From assembly GCF_000002425.4 (NCBI RefSeq), contig NC_037264.1:6836475-6900474 (forward strand): a DNA stretch of 64,000 nucleotides. The letters run 5' to 3'. Positions 37,101-50,340 of the stretch are shown here, piece by piece (position 1 is the first letter of the stretch; every line of letters begins with the position of its first letter). The notes below the pieces were generated by a model. That model had not been told where the DNA came from and searched no databases. It saw nothing but the letters and a program-made list of their open reading frames with translations. The stretch is from Physcomitrium patens (taxonomy: Eukaryota; Streptophyta; Bryopsida; Funariales; Funariaceae). The translations under genes and the position numbers were made by a program.

Positions 37101-40100
37101 TTTATTTTCAATTAACAGATTTATTCCTACGATGAATTGTGAAGTGATGTTGGATTGTTGAATACATTTATTGAGCATAGACCTAATCCTAAGGATGAAT
37201 TTTCCAGTTTCTGGATTGCATTAGAGATTGGAAGATATCATGTCTCAGTTCACGTGCATTTTTAAAGTTGTGTACATGTGATGTGAAGCCAAAGTCATAA
37301 TACTTTTCTTTTTGGTGTGATTAGTATCTGAAGGAGCATCGGTTACAACCACAAACTTTCATTCCTTTGCAGTCAGTTAGAGTTAAGCCTGTCCATGAAA
37401 AGCTGCGAGCCCTTGGTGGGTCGGCAAAGCTGGTGTACGATGTGATACAATATCCTTTCAACTGTTGCCTAAGTTTCGTGTCGCATGTTTTCTTTCTGCT
37501 ACATTCTTGTTAATCGTCCTAGGGGCCCTCTATTGGTTATGGGTCTGATTAGTCTATTATTTTGAAGTAAATGTTCTTACTTCGATGTTCTTCCTTCGAT
37601 TACCTTCCTTCACTCGTCTTATATTTGATCCGGCTTTAGAGAGAGCAGTTCTTTACGCAGTCGGAAATACTTTGGTATGCGATCAGCTGGATGAAGCTAA
37701 GAGACTTGCTTGGGGCAGTGAGCGGCACAAAGGTTACCTACTCATGTTCTTGCTCTGAAAATACTACGTATGAGTAGCTCACGATCTGAGTTTCAAGCCT
37801 TTATTTTCTGGATAGTGTAGTGAGTGAGTTGTATGTTTTGAAGTTCTGTTCTGTGAGCTGTTATTGCACTTTCGGAATGCTTTTTTGCTGTGAAATTGCA
37901 ATTTAAGTTTTAGGTCTCCAAATGCGAACAGTTGAATTACTTACGCTTGCAAGAATCCGACTAGAGCTATGATGTTGATTGTGCTAATTGTGCATTTTGA
38001 TATTTTGATGTTGGTTCGCAGTTGTTACGCACGACGGTATCCTTCTAGCGAAGTCGGGCACAATGACTGGAGGTGTTAGTGGAGGCATGGAATCAAGATC
38101 CCAGAAATGGGATAACCAAGCAGTCGAAGGTGTGGTCGCTGGTGATTCTCACTGTTGAAGCGTTTATTTTCCAGTTTGTTGTGGGGAAGGAAATAACGTA
38201 GTGCGGTGGAGGATTAAATAAAGTTGCATACGTACTAGGATTGTGATGATGTTTCCACTGACTTGTGCGGAGCAAGTCCTTGCAAGCGTGTTTTAGTATT
38301 TCATTAAAGTGAACTTTGCAATTGTTACTAACTTGCTTAGAGCACTTTTGACTTTTTTTGGTTCCTGCAGGTGATCATGTCCCTTAATTGGAATATCTGA
38401 CTTAAGTGTTTTTGTTGGTTGGGCACCACGACAGCGCTCAAGAGGAGTAAGGAACGCTTTGAGAATGAGATGGCAGAGCTTGGATCAGCTAGGGATCAGT
38501 CAGGGAGGGAGTCTGAAGCAGCTGGTAGGATTAGTGGTCTGGAAAGAAAGATTCACTATGCCAGTAGTGAGAAGGTATGCTGATTGTATTGTTCGTAATA
38601 TTCGTAAACGTTAGCTCTCTAACAGATATTGCGCGCAGAATTACAACAATATATTTCAAATGCAGTTGTGAGTCTGAAAACGGTAATTCAATGTTCAACA
38701 ACCTATGTTTTTCTCATGCCCATCTTTGACGTGATTATGCCAGAAATCTATTGAAGAGAAGCTGACAAGGCTTGCGCAAGAGCGTGCCACTAACAGGGCT
38801 CATATAGAGGAACAAAGGCCTGAGATAATTCAGGTAGAACTCTAGGTTTCAACTTGCTTCATCTTACATCGAATGCATGCATGAGTACCGAGGTTCATGC
38901 CTTGTATAATTTCAGCAGCCTGAGGTTAGAGTTGATGTTGATCATGGTTTAATGGAAGCACAAGAACAGTGTATGGATATGTTCTAGAAGTCGTGGGTTA
39001 TCTCAAGTCAAGGATTGAACAATATGTTTATTACTGACTTTTCAGCTTCTATCTTCTAGTTAGTGGTTTCTCTCATCTCAGCTTCCTACACCTTAGCGGA
39101 AAGTTCCTTCTGATGTAACTTGTGAACCTTCTGTTGATGGTTGGTTCTACAGCTTCAGAATGCTATAGCCAACAAGAGCAGAGAGGTTGCCGAACTTGAA
39201 AATCACATCAACAACATTATCGATCGAATCTACAAAGATTTCAGTGCGTCAGTAGGCGTTGCAAATATACGAGAATATGAAGAAAACCAGCTCCGTGCTG
39301 CCCAAGAGACTGCTGAGCGAAAAATGAGTCTTACCAGTCAGATTTCAAAACTCAGGAACCAGTAAGTTTAATACTTAGCTTCTTTCAACTGTGCTGTCAC
39401 TTCTTTTATTTGGGGGATTAAGGCACTTAGAATTGTTTGGTTTCTTTGATTGAACTGACCAGTATAACATTTCACACGTATCATTTTTCTTTTAGTTCAC
39501 TGAATGTTGGCGATTGAACACAGGTTGGAGTACGAACAGAGGAAAGATTACGATGGACCAATAAGGAAGATGTCGGACACTTTGAATGCTTTGCGAGATG
39601 AGCTCGTGAAAGTTGAAAATAGAGAAACGCAAGTCAAAGCAGAAATGGAGGAGCTTTCTGAACAAATTGAGAAATTCAGAGAAGATACATTAGACCTCAG
39701 AAGTAGAGCAGACGCTATTGAAGAGGAGATTCAGGATCTGAAAAAGCGAGGAAGCGACGATACCACCAGTCTTGGAAATGTTAAGCGGCAATTGACAGCC
39801 AAGGTAGGAACAAGTAACTTCTTACGTCTTGCCCAGAAAGTATACCAGAAGGCAATGCTGCTGGAATGGTAGAGGTTTGATATGCTGTTCAAATATCAAG
39901 CACAACTCGAACACAAGTGCTTACCGATCTGCTTTGTTTTGAACTGTCCTGAACCAACCAGGAAACCCATATTGAGCAATTGAATGCGAGGAAACAAGAA
40001 ATCGTTGAGAGCTGTGAGCTTGATCAGATCAAGCTACCTACAATTGGCATTGATTCTTCTGGACCTACTCAACAGACACCGACAAATGTAACTTTTGATT

Positions 40101-41751
40101 TTTCCAAGCTCAGCAGGATACACCAACAGGTAGCATTTCTCTCCTACTTTGAATTTGAGTTGCCGCATTCTAGTATTTTTTTCATGCAGAATCTCTTCAT
40201 ATGATGTTTAATACGTGTTAAGTAATTCCAGGACTTGAGACCGTCAGAGAAAGAAAGGATGGAATTAGAATTTAAGGGTAAGTTGGAAACTCTATCAATG
40301 GAAATTGTGAGAACAGCTCCAAACCTGAAGGCGTTAGATCAATACGAAAGTCTACGTGAGAAGGAGAGATGGTTCAATGAAGAATTTGATGCTGCACGAA
40401 GGGCTGGGAAGGAGGTTGCAGACAAATACAACGCGGTGAAGCAACAGAGGTGATCGATCTGTTAAGCATTGGTTTCAAGTGCTTGAGCATCGTGTCATCT
40501 TTAGACTTTTGCTGGATGAGTTCCTGTGTTGATAAGGTCTGAGTGGCTAATTAATAGTGAGCTTGAAATCTTTTGATTTGAAAGACGATCACTTGAGCAA
40601 AGTTCTAGAATTTTGATATGATACTAAAATGTACAAAGGTAGGGTTCTTAGTTCACTTTAATGTCAGGAATACTTGCCTAATGGTACCGAGCGTTTATGA
40701 CTAGCTCTCATTATAACTCGTCGTTCACTTATTAGTTAAGTTAAGTTGGTACATATAGATTCATTTTTAATCTTCTAACATTTGGTATCTGTATTCCTTG
40801 TGCAGATATGATAAGTTCATGGATGCGTTCAACCACATCTCCGTAAACATTAATGCAATATACAAACAGCTGACTCAAAGCACCACTCATCCATTGGGTG
40901 GAACAGCGTACTTGAGTTTAGAGAGTGAGGATGAGCCTTATCTGCATGGGATTAAGTACACAGCCATGCCTCCCACTAAGCGTTTTCGGGATATGGAACA
41001 ACTTTCCGGAGGAGAGAAAACTGTGGCTGCCCTTGCCCTCCTCTTCGCTATTCACAGGTATTGCTGTACAGTTTCTATCTGTTGGCCATACATGGCTCTG
41101 CTTTTGTGTTATGACTCCCCTTGATTGTTTTGAGTCATCTTTGTGAACGGTTATTTGTATATATTTTCCAAAATCAGTCGATTTGTATATTTACCTTGCA
41201 AGCTAAAGAACATATTTGAATGCATTTGCGAGTCCTGTGAGGTTGATGTTGCCATGCCAGCTCCTTGAGCAGATATTGAGTCCTGTACAAAGAACTTATT
41301 TCAGGTTTTAGCTAATCCTGTGAGGTTGATGTTATCATGCCAGCTTCCGGCCATCCCCCTTCTTTGTTCTTGACGAGGTTGATGCTGCTTTAGACAATCT
41401 AAATGTAGCCAAAGTTGCAGCCTACATACGTGCCAAATCACGTCCAGAGGTCAAGGACGGTGATGGCGGGAAAGGAATAGGCTTTCAAAGTGTGGTTATT
41501 TCACTAAAAGACACATTCTATGATAAAGCCGATGCTTTAATTGGTGTTTATCGAGATCAAAGGTACGTGTTTTTCATGCATTTCTTTCTTAGTAGTTCAC
41601 ATCCCAACCCTTGTTTTTGTGGTTAACTGGTTCATACATTCAAGTTTGATTGGTTATGTCCGAGTTTGCTCGCTGACCCTCGCTGTCGTCTCTGATGTGT
41701 AGTTGTTCCAAAACGCTGACGTTCGACTTAGGAAAATACGGCGGTTTATAA
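34182..41751 (+). CDS. SMC1: SMC1, cohesin ATPase core subunit (19 coding exons)
   Basis: Cohesin holds sister chromatids together in the nucleus; SMC1 pairs with SMC3 at the hinge and binds the kleisin at its ATPase head. Exons: 34182-34619, 34871-35107, 35301-35534, 35684-35925, 36075-36222, 36457-36575, 36785-37055, 37325-37449, 37623-37732, 38022-38129, 38435-38574, 38744-38833, 39153-39361, 39524-39803, 39962-40129, 40232-40449, 40806-41057, 41344-41562, 41703-41751. They sum to 3657 nt, exactly 1218 codons plus stop, with phases that join, close to the usual SMC1 length. Seen: Walker A GPNGAGKS (residues 38-45), long coiled coils, hinge about 515-645 with GGVSGG-type glycines just beyond, ABC signature LSGGE (1112-1116), Walker B FFVLDE (1136-1141). 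The start is the first ATG after the leader acceptor and gives the conserved N-terminal beta strand. All introns but one are GT-AG. It appears intact. Confidence 0.96.
37450..37622 (+). other. Candidate U12-type (AT-AT) intron in SMC1
   Basis: There is no GT donor here. The intron starts ATATCCTTTC, the exact minor-spliceosome AT-AC donor consensus. TTCCTTCAC at 37605-37613 resembles the U12 branch site TTCCTTRAC, with its A ten bases from the 3' end. The intron ends ...CTTAT. Joining at these points gives the conserved reading VIQFDPALE and keeps the whole CDS in frame. An AC end at 37613 would also stay in frame but would insert HRLI-like residues. Confidence 0.7.
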
Positions 41752-44700
41752 AAAGGATGCAACTCTTGGTCCTTTCGCATGCTTTGTAAAATACCATTGT
41801 GGTGTACTTTGGTTCTTGGTGTACATGATAAAAAAACTGTGATTTGAAGTAGTGGGTAGCATTATTACCAGATCTACCATGGGGCCTAGGCTCATAGGAG
41901 GAACGGATTCTTGCCTTACACCGGTCTTGGGACCGATTCTTACTTTTTTGTGTTCAAAGTGCTGCTCTGTATGTGAAGACATTTAAACCATGTGCAAACT
42001 GGAATGTAGGCAGCCCTTTTGGTGTACAATCCTTCATAATGACTATTAGTCTCTTTTCCTTTCCTCAAGGCTGTCGCACATAGTTTACCCATTTATCCAT
42101 GTCTTCTGTTTTTGGCTACATTCTTTTCTACGCAGGCGTGCATAGATAGTCCTTATTGCATTTCAGAAATGAAGGAATGGATAATCTTATTTTCATGAAA
42201 ACTTTTGATGTTGTTGGTGATTGTCATTGTTGTTATTATGAATGATAGTTTATATGTACTTGGTAAAAATGATTACTTGAAAAATGTATTTATGATTGCC
42301 TAATTTTTGTTTTAAATTTTATTCAAAATAAGGAGTGTTAGAGAAGTAGAATGGATACACTTCATACCTGTATAGGATATGCTTTACTTCTAGACTAAAG
42401 AACATCAATTCTGTAGTTGAGTGTATACATGTATGCACTTTCACGTAGTTACTAAATAGTTTGAGTTGTACATTGGCTTATTCTATATCTTTCATTTTGG
42501 AGAATTGTCATGTGCCCTAAAAAGAAATCTAATGCGTTCACAGTGGACTGATTTACATTTAAATTTAAAACATGTTTGCTTAGCTTATTCTCTTTATTTA
42601 TTTGTAATATAATATGTTAATCGAAATTTAACTTTAAAGTTTTCACAATAATGTTAGTCTTTTAGAAAATCTATTAAGTTTGTAAATAATATGACAGCCT
42701 TCACAGATTTCCAACATTGTAAAGTAATTTGAGATTAAATATTGAATATGTATACATTGTTGGAAAAATCACGTAGTAAATTTTTGATTAATGATTTCTA
42801 ATATATCCATGCTATGACATATTAAATGAAAAATATTGTTATTAGTTTGAAATCTTGGTATTTCAGTTATATTGTTTGTAATAATCTTTTTGCAGAAGAT
42901 GTAAATACAGCAAGTGTCTTCAACTACACTACCAACTTGTGGCAATTCTGGAAAATAGATAATGGTTTTTCTTTTTGAACTTTCTACATCTGTTTGTCAT
43001 TTATGCATGTTTTCAGACATAGATGATGGATAGCTTTTTTAGATTTTGTGAGAAGTTCATTGATGTGTAATCAATTGTTGGAAGTCCTTGCAATATTGGT
43101 AGGAGTGGTGCAGGGTTTGGGGCTTTTTTTTAAGTAAATAAATAATATATATGTTTAGGGTTAATTAAAATGTTTTGGTGCAAGAATTTATTTGGGATTT
43201 GCTATTCATCTAGTACCATGTACCAGTTAGATACCTATGCTGCTGTGTCCAACTTGTAGAGTGTCTGTAGTACATACAATTATATTGTTTTTTTGTGAAT
43301 ATATATATTTATATATGTAATATTAAAATATATAGTTGTATTTTTTAAAATATTTAATAGTAGTAAGTATGCATGTATTTATTATTACTTTAATGGTTGA
43401 CATCAGATTAGATGATATATTAGTTAATTGTTAGATGTAATAATAATAATAATAATAATAATATTTAAAATTACATTTCTAATTAAATTAAAAATTAAAA
43501 ACACATTTATCAACTAATATTAGATTGATTGGATATCTTACTTTAAAAAAATAATTTTATGATTTATAAAATAAAATTTTAAAAATATTTTTATTTTAAA
43601 AATCTATGTGTTTTAAAATTGAACAAGTTATAAGATTTGCAACTGACAAAATTACATTAAAAGAAAACAAAAAAGTTGTAAAACCTTTAAAAGAAAATCA
43701 AAAACAAAAATTCATCAAAATAACTGTAAAATGATAAATATAAAACAAGAAAAAAGCAAAGTAAAAATACAAACACAAAAATGCCGATCAATACATTTGA
43801 AGACAGCCAATCTTTGTTTTAAATTAGAAATACGGTCTGGTTTTCTTGAATAATATATATAAAAAAAAAAAAATTGGTCTCATGTAAGTTCAAAACAGTA
43901 TGATCATGTTTATTTTTTATTAACTTTGTTTTCATAACTATAATATTCCAGAATAATTATCTATTTCAAAGTAAGTAATTCTGCAACAAATTTCCAAAAT
44001 ATATTACTATATATATATATATATATATATAGTTGTATCCATGAACAATATTAGTAATAATAAATTTTTCAATAAATGACCAAAATAACATCATTAAAAA
44101 ATGGTTAATTTAAAGATTATTTTGTTGATAAAAAGTTAATGGTGGTACAAACATCAACATTTAGATGGTTTTGAATTGTGTTGTAATTTCTTAAAACCTT
44201 ATGAAAAAATTCATGATTTTTTTTGTGATTTCTTTTTGAGAAGCTTCTACTCATAGCTTGTGTAATAAGTCATAAGAGTCTTAAGTACGTTTGTTACCTT
44301 CCAAGTAGTATAAATGAAAACATTGCTTCAATTATTTAATCTTCTTCACTCTTCATAAAATTTAGCATGTTTATAGATTGAAAACCTTCTTGTGTGTCAG
44401 TTTGATTGTTGTTTATTTTAATTTTTTAAAAGTAAAACCTAGTTTGTTGTTGTTGTTTTTGTTAATTCAGGATTTTTCACAAAATTAATTATTCCGTACT
44501 CCAAATACCAAGTTGTATTTTTATTTTTATTTTTTGATAGTTTAAATAGTTAGTTAAAAATATTTATTTATTTCAATTGTAACAACAATTTTTGAAAAAT
44601 TTGGGATTTTCAGAATGTAAATATGTACGCATATTATTTGTTTTAGTTTGGAATGAATAAATTTTTAAGCTCATATGTTAATAGGAGTAATAAGAGTAAT

Positions 44701-45000
44701 ACTAATAATGCTATATGGTATTCTGAAATTTTTGAGATGATTGAATCTCTCAAACTATCAATTTGAAGACGGGCAATTACAGACAAATGATTAGTTACAC
44801 TATGAAAAAGAAGACATTCGAAGACAACTTTGCTATTTTCCTGCCCAATAAGAAATTTCTGCTCTGGTTTCAAACAGAAACATACAGAAATGACGGCACA
44901 GACTCCAACAAGCAAGTGCGTCCCAAAAGTAACCCTCCGTCACATCGAACCCATGCTTTTGATATGTCTCTCTTACAGAATTAGACAATTTTGTCATACA
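41752..45000. other. SMC1 3' region and AT-rich intergenic DNA
   Basis: The first few hundred bases have genic composition and probably hold the SMC1 3' UTR; no poly-A site was fixed. From about 42200 the sequence is AT-rich with (AAT)n at 43438-43463 and (TA)n at about 44009-44031. No gene seen. Confidence 0.6.
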
Positions 45001-45747
45001 AAGTTGCACTCTCCAGGTATGATCTACTTTAACAGCTGTGCAGAATCTGACAAAACAGAACTGGTATCGTCTCTGTCACGATCCTTTGCAACATAACAGC
45101 TTTAGCCCTCCAGGAACATACATTTCAAACAATCATGTCAGTTCTAGCTTTCGGTGCTTTCATGCCCTGAAGTTGCTTACAGTACCAAAGAAGCATACGA
45201 AGTAATGGGCCTCCAATGACAGCTTCAGTTCACACAATAAGTTGATATCACTTCCTCCATGAACTTCAAGCGAGACAAATTCCTAAGTACAGGAATTAGA
45301 AGAAACAAAAATCTTTTTCATTACCATCCAAATCTGGACTTCCTACGTGGAAGAGGAGGATTTAATTGAGTTCGGGAGTGCTAGCATCCCTGTAAAAACT
45401 TAGTTCTTAAAGAATCAATGAAATCTAAACAACGCTTGATGTGCATAAGCTGCTGAGATTGATCTAATAGGATCGCAGAGTATGCGAAAGATAGGGAGAC
45501 AATCATGTGTACTTTTTGCATTCAGAAGGTGCCGACTGGGAACTTTATTGCGCCTATGCTGCCGATTTCTGTACAACCAATATCTTGACTGTGAAGCCTA
45601 CCTCCTAAGAATGAAGACTTGTGTGTAATCCCCGATCATGGGCAAGCCTCCCGGGCGTCTTCAGGAGGTAGCAGAAACATTCGGACAAAAAATTGTAGAG
45701 GGAAGCAGGGGTTGAAGACGAGGCCCCGAATTTTGATTACTCTTTGG
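45000..45747 (-). other. Probable 3' untranslated region of the small repeat-protein gene
   Basis: Composition stays genic between the stop codon at 45748 and about 45000, with no open frame of its own that I would support. The transcript end is not determined. Confidence 0.35.
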
Positions 45748-46035
45748 TCACTGCGATGACTTCTTTCGAGTTTTCTCCTTAATCCATTTCATTCCGGCAG
45801 TCGTGCCGGCTTTCAGCTTCTGAGCACCGATGGTAGCAACAACTTTCGTCTTCTGCATTCCAACTATCGCAGCAGCTTTAGTTTTTCTCATTCCAACACT
45901 TGCAGCTGCCTTTGCCTTCGCCATCTTCTCCTTGCTAGAGGACTTGGAAGCATCCTGATTTTTGGTAGCAGGGGCATCATCCTGAATTGGATCCCACTGA
46001 TCCGCCCAATCTAGACCTTTGCTGCTTTTCGACAT
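45748..46035 (-). CDS. Small plant protein with four 11-residue repeats (95 aa)
   Basis: Begins MSKSSKGLDWADQWD, a conserved start I associate with a family of small plant proteins of unknown function. After a Ser/Lys/Asp-rich linker come four contiguous 11-residue units: KAKAAASVGMR (40-50), KTKAAAIVGMQ (51-61), KTKVVATIGAQ (62-72) and KLKAGTTAGMK (73-83), then a basic tail WIKEKTRKK. Such 11-mers, as in synuclein and LEA-type proteins, form amphipathic helices that bind membranes or fold on drying; a similar role is inference. There is no signal peptide or membrane segment. The ATG chosen follows splice-acceptor-like sequence; the upstream open sequence to 46341 is T-rich intron. The CDS is one exon. 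Confidence 0.8.
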   Translation of the reverse strand: MSKSSKGLDWADQWDPIQDDAPATKNQDASKSSSKEKMAKAKAAASVGMRKTKAAAIVGMQKTKVVATIGAQKLKAGTTAGMKWIKEKTRKKSSQ

Positions 46036-47500
46036 CCTGCTTACCTTAAGTGCCTGGACTAAAATGTAATCCTGCAGATAGATGGCAAGAGAAGTGAGCT
46101 GCATGATTGAGGTTTGAAAAATGCAACGAAGTGTCTGGGACCACTTGATCCATGAAACAATACGGATAGAGAAAATTAATAAAAAAAAGAAAAAAAACAG
46201 AAAAAAGGCCATGAAACGGATAAGGCAAGGCAGGGTAAGGAAAGGAAATTCACAATGCGTCAGGTGGAGAGCGACAACCAACCTACTGCACATCTCTGTG
46301 TGAAGATAAAAAAAACAGTCAGAAGTAAAAATTTCAGACAAACGTCATTCAGTTGAAATTCTCGGATTGATATATTCAGAGTGCATTTTGAGTGTGAGAA
46401 CAAAGCTAGCAACAACAAAATCAGATAAAGGCTGGGTTCGAGAAAAAGTGAAAAAATGCAGCTGATCCGTAGAAACAAGATATTAACTGCAGCAGGATCC
46501 AGCGAAAAACAAAAGAAATCGCTAACCAATTACTTCCAACGGAACTGGACGAGAGACAGATGCCAAATCAAAGGCTCTTCAATCACAAAACACGTTGCGA
46601 GCTTAAACACGTTAACAAGAGAAAAATACAACCCCAGACTACACCATCTTCTTCGCATTATTCGCAAACCATACGTACAAACACGGGAGAACGGTTCAAG
46701 CACCTGCAGCCGACGAACACGAACGAAAACCACACCAAAATTCTCCCATAACCAATACCCTCTCTCTCGCTCTCAGTCCCCATCCAAACATCAACAAATA
46801 CGAAACCACCTTCCTCCGACACTTCCCCCATAAAAAACTACAGCACCCCAGTGACAAGATCCCAACAATACCGACTCAACATTTTCAAACAAAACTCCCC
46901 TCAAAGAGATTGGGAAAAGCGATGATACCTGACACACAAATCCACGAACAACAACAACAACAACAACAACAGGGAACACGAATCTCCCAGCGAGATCGGC
47001 ACCACCACGCCCCTGCTGCTGCACTAGTAGTACTACTTCAATACCTCTCTCCCTCCCTCCCTCCTCGTCCTCCTCCTCGTCGTAATCCCTGACCAAGGCC
47101 CCCCTCCCTGCAGACTCTCTCCCCTCCCTTAAAATGCCACAATGCGAGACAAATGAGAGACCGCGAGAGAGAGAGACCCAAGTTGCGGGAAGCGCGAGAA
47201 TGGGGAATGGAATGAGTCTACAGACTCAGCGATGAAGGGAAAGGAGAAGAAGAGGAAGGAGGAAGAGGGATCTACTACTACGAGGGAGAGCGAGAGAATG
47301 GAATTTGGGATCTCTGTCTCTTCTTCTCTTTCTGTAGCGCCACGCGAGCTTCTCGCAAATCGTGCCGACAACGCCGAAGTCCGAGGAAGTATTAGAAGAC
47401 GAAGAAGAAGATCCGAGAAGATGAACCCAAAAAAGAAACACTCACACAAAACAAAGTCGAAGCCAAAGCCTAAGCAAAGCGCGGTAACGGGGGTGCATGA
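46036..47500 (-). promoter_or_regulatory. Leader intron, CT-rich 5' UTR and promoter of the small repeat-protein gene
   Basis: On the minus strand a CT-rich leader (about 47450-46930), including a GTT repeat (46948-46971), ends at CAG/GTATCATCG (donor at 46928). The intron runs to an acceptor just before the ATG (CAG at about 46037, or an earlier TTTTAG). Pyrimidine-rich leaders with an intron are common in highly expressed plant genes. Frames on both strands in 46456-47520 are composition artefacts. Confidence 0.5.
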
Positions 47501-48294
47501 GGGACTTGGTTTCCGGTAACCGTTTCCGGTACCTACTACCGAACCTCGATGGTCATGGGAGCCGGTCTTCTCCGCGTACTACGCCCCATTACCGTGGCCC
47601 TATTGCAAGGTTGGCTCGTAATGCACGCCTCTCGTGCGCGCGCTGGATGGATGAACGACATTGGTGATAATTCATCCATCGTATGTTGCGACTTTCATCC
47701 GAAACTTGCGTTCGTCTTCCTTTTACGGACTTTTAAAAGTAACAGCAAATTGGATATCAAGACTCAAGGTTTTAAAAAAAGAATTAACTAAAGAGTTTGG
47801 GTTATTTGGAATTTGAGTTGAAAAGCAGTTAAAGTGGTTGGTTTTTGGATATAGTAAACTGCTTTTTTCTTTTTAAAGCTTTAATTGAATATTTTATTTA
47901 TTTATAATTTTTTTGTACTTTTGTGTAAATAAAATCATATAAAAGATGAATATGATTTATGTCATACAAAAATTTATAATTTGATGTTAATCATAAAATA
48001 TAAAAATAAATAAATAGAACCAATTTATACAATTGTATACAAATACTTTTAAGAACCCAATATAACATATAAAACCTATACTTGTATTAGGTACTTAGTT
48101 TAATAAACACAATCAATTGGTCACTTGATTTAAATGTAAGACTTTATATTGAAATATGCATTACTTATATAACCTTATTTCAAATTATGTTAATAGTAAT
48201 TATTCATCAACTATTGTTAGTCTTACCATCATTGTCCTTGTCACCTATTAGCAATCTTATATCATTTATATAGGAAAAAAAATTAGTTCTTACT

Positions 48295-48328
<34 letters not shown>

Positions 48329-48385
48329 CACAATCAATTACCTTGTATAAAGATTAATTTAAAATTTTACATAAACTTAAAATTT

Positions 48386-48394
<9 letters not shown>

Positions 48395-48420
<26 letters not shown>

Positions 48421-48592
48421 TCTTCAAATATCTTGAAATGTCAAGAATATCTCTACATTCTTGATAATAGCAAATGTATCTCTTGTGGTGATATCTTATT
48501 ATATATAAATGATATATTTGTTATTATCAAGAATATAAGGATATTTTTAATATTTTAGGATATTTGAAGGAATATATATATATATGAAATTT
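48395..48592. mobile_element. Palindromic MITE, copy 1
   Basis: Left arm CTTCAAATATCTTGAAATGT...AAGAATATC and right arm GATATTTTTAATATTTTAGGATATTTGAAGG are imperfect reverse complements. The middle also folds (CATTCTTGATAATAGCAAATGTATC against GATATATTTGTTATTATCAAGAAT). TA repeats have grown at both ends. No coding capacity. Confidence 0.6.
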
Positions 48593-49550
48593 ATTTTTTT
48601 TATTATCATGTTGTGATGAATAAGAATCATGCGACATAAGCCTAGCAATGGCAAAGGGGAACCACTTACAACAATGTGGGAGCTAAAAGATATGTCCAAT
48701 AAAAAGAAATCATATGTTGCGATGTTATTACACCCGACAAGTCAATGGGAGGGAGGGAGGGAAGGGAGAAGAGATCTAAGCATCACTACATGTCACCATT
48801 AGGCTTGATTGCAAATAAATAACTAGTAGAGGATTAGAGTAGTTGAGGAGGAAGGGTCATGGTTATAAGAGACTATCAAATTGTTAGTAATAGTTGCCTA
48901 TTTGTGAGGTGTACCACTATAGGTGGCTTCTCACGGAATTGGAGTGTTGATTTACAATCCATTTGAAGGCAAAGTTAGGATCAACAATGTGGATTGTTCC
49001 ACAAGTTGTGCAAATTTATTGTTGCCTTGTTTATATAATTGTTTAGGTAGCAAGCAAAGAAAGTGCTCTTGGTGGTGATTGAAGATGTTTTTATAAAATA
49101 TCTTCTAGGATATTTTGGCCACTAGAGAATAAGCAGCTCCTTAGGGCAGTCCCTTTGAAGAACATGTGGATTACATTGTGACCATAGGTGCTTATAGCAA
49201 AACTAATTCATATCAATTTTTCATATAAGAAGCACACTAGGAATAGAATTGGTCAGCCATAGTACTGTGACTTTGGAAACCAATTTCTATTCCATAAGTC
49301 CCTTGTGTATGAAGAGAATCAATTTTGGCTACAAAATTAAGGATATTTTTTTGATCAAAGCTTGTAAAATAAGACTTGTTAAAGTATTGTGTAATCAAAG
49401 TTACATCACATTTAATAAGTTTTAAAGCAACTACAATATAACTAATTTTTGTTTTAGTTTTTTTATATGGTGTGTCCATCTATAGAACTAACTTTCTTTA
49501 CTATAGAGATCAAAGTTGGATTTATGCACTAAAAACCATAAAATATTGAG

Positions 49551-49733
49551 AAAACTTCATATATACTCCTAAAATATCTTAAAATATTAAGAATATCCAT
49601 ACATTTTTAATAATAACAAATTTATCCCTTGTATATGATAGAGTATCACTACAAATACTATATTTTCTATTATCAAGAATATAGAAATATTCTTCATATT
49701 TCAAGATATTTGAGGGATATATATGAAATTTTA
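49551..49733. mobile_element. Palindromic MITE, copy 2
   Basis: The left end AAAACTTCATATATACTCC and the reverse complement of the right end AAAATTTCATATATATCCC match, and the arms (AAATATCTTRAAATAT, AAGAATAT) are shared with copy 1 in the same order. The length is about 183 bp with no internal gene. The target duplication is obscured by AT-rich flanks. Confidence 0.65.
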
Positions 49734-50302
49734 CTTTAAAAAAATACATTGAAGAAACCTTTCTACTATTTGCAACTTATACTTATTCCAAAAAATTAAT
49801 CCAAATATTAAAGAAAATATATGTAATAAAAAATATTTCTTTTCTAATATTAGTTATTATTGATTAATAAAATAAAAATTAAAAAATATCAAGACTCTTG
49901 ATAAAGAACACCACCAATTATCAACCACCAATCAATAAAAATTTGAAGGTCCTAACAAACAAGAATGACAAAATCATGTTTTTACTAGTTTTCTTTTACT
50001 TCCTTTTTATTAGTGTACATGAAAAAAAAAAAAAAAAAAATTAAAAATCACATCAAATATAAAGAATAAAGAATTAAAAAATACTTTAGCACCTTCTCAA
50101 GTTGATTCATGTTTGGTGCTTAAAAGCTTAAGTTTTGGTTAGTAAGGTATCAAATTATTTATTACTAATTTTATATGTGAGGTAAAATAATTTAAATAAT
50201 AAATGATGAAATCAGCACTAAATTCAAACTGAAATTTTAGAGTAAAATATAGAACAATTCAAAACATTATACTAAGACCTTTTCTTCTATATCATGTCAC
50301 CT

Positions 50303-50340
<38 letters not shown>

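Noticed and set aside
46036-46341. N-terminal extension of the small repeat protein with a run of Phe
   Set aside because: It is T-rich intron sequence; the conserved start MSKSSKGLDW follows an acceptor.
46456-47519. Several frames upstream of the small repeat protein
   Set aside because: They lie in the CT-rich leader and its intron, and the frames contradict each other.
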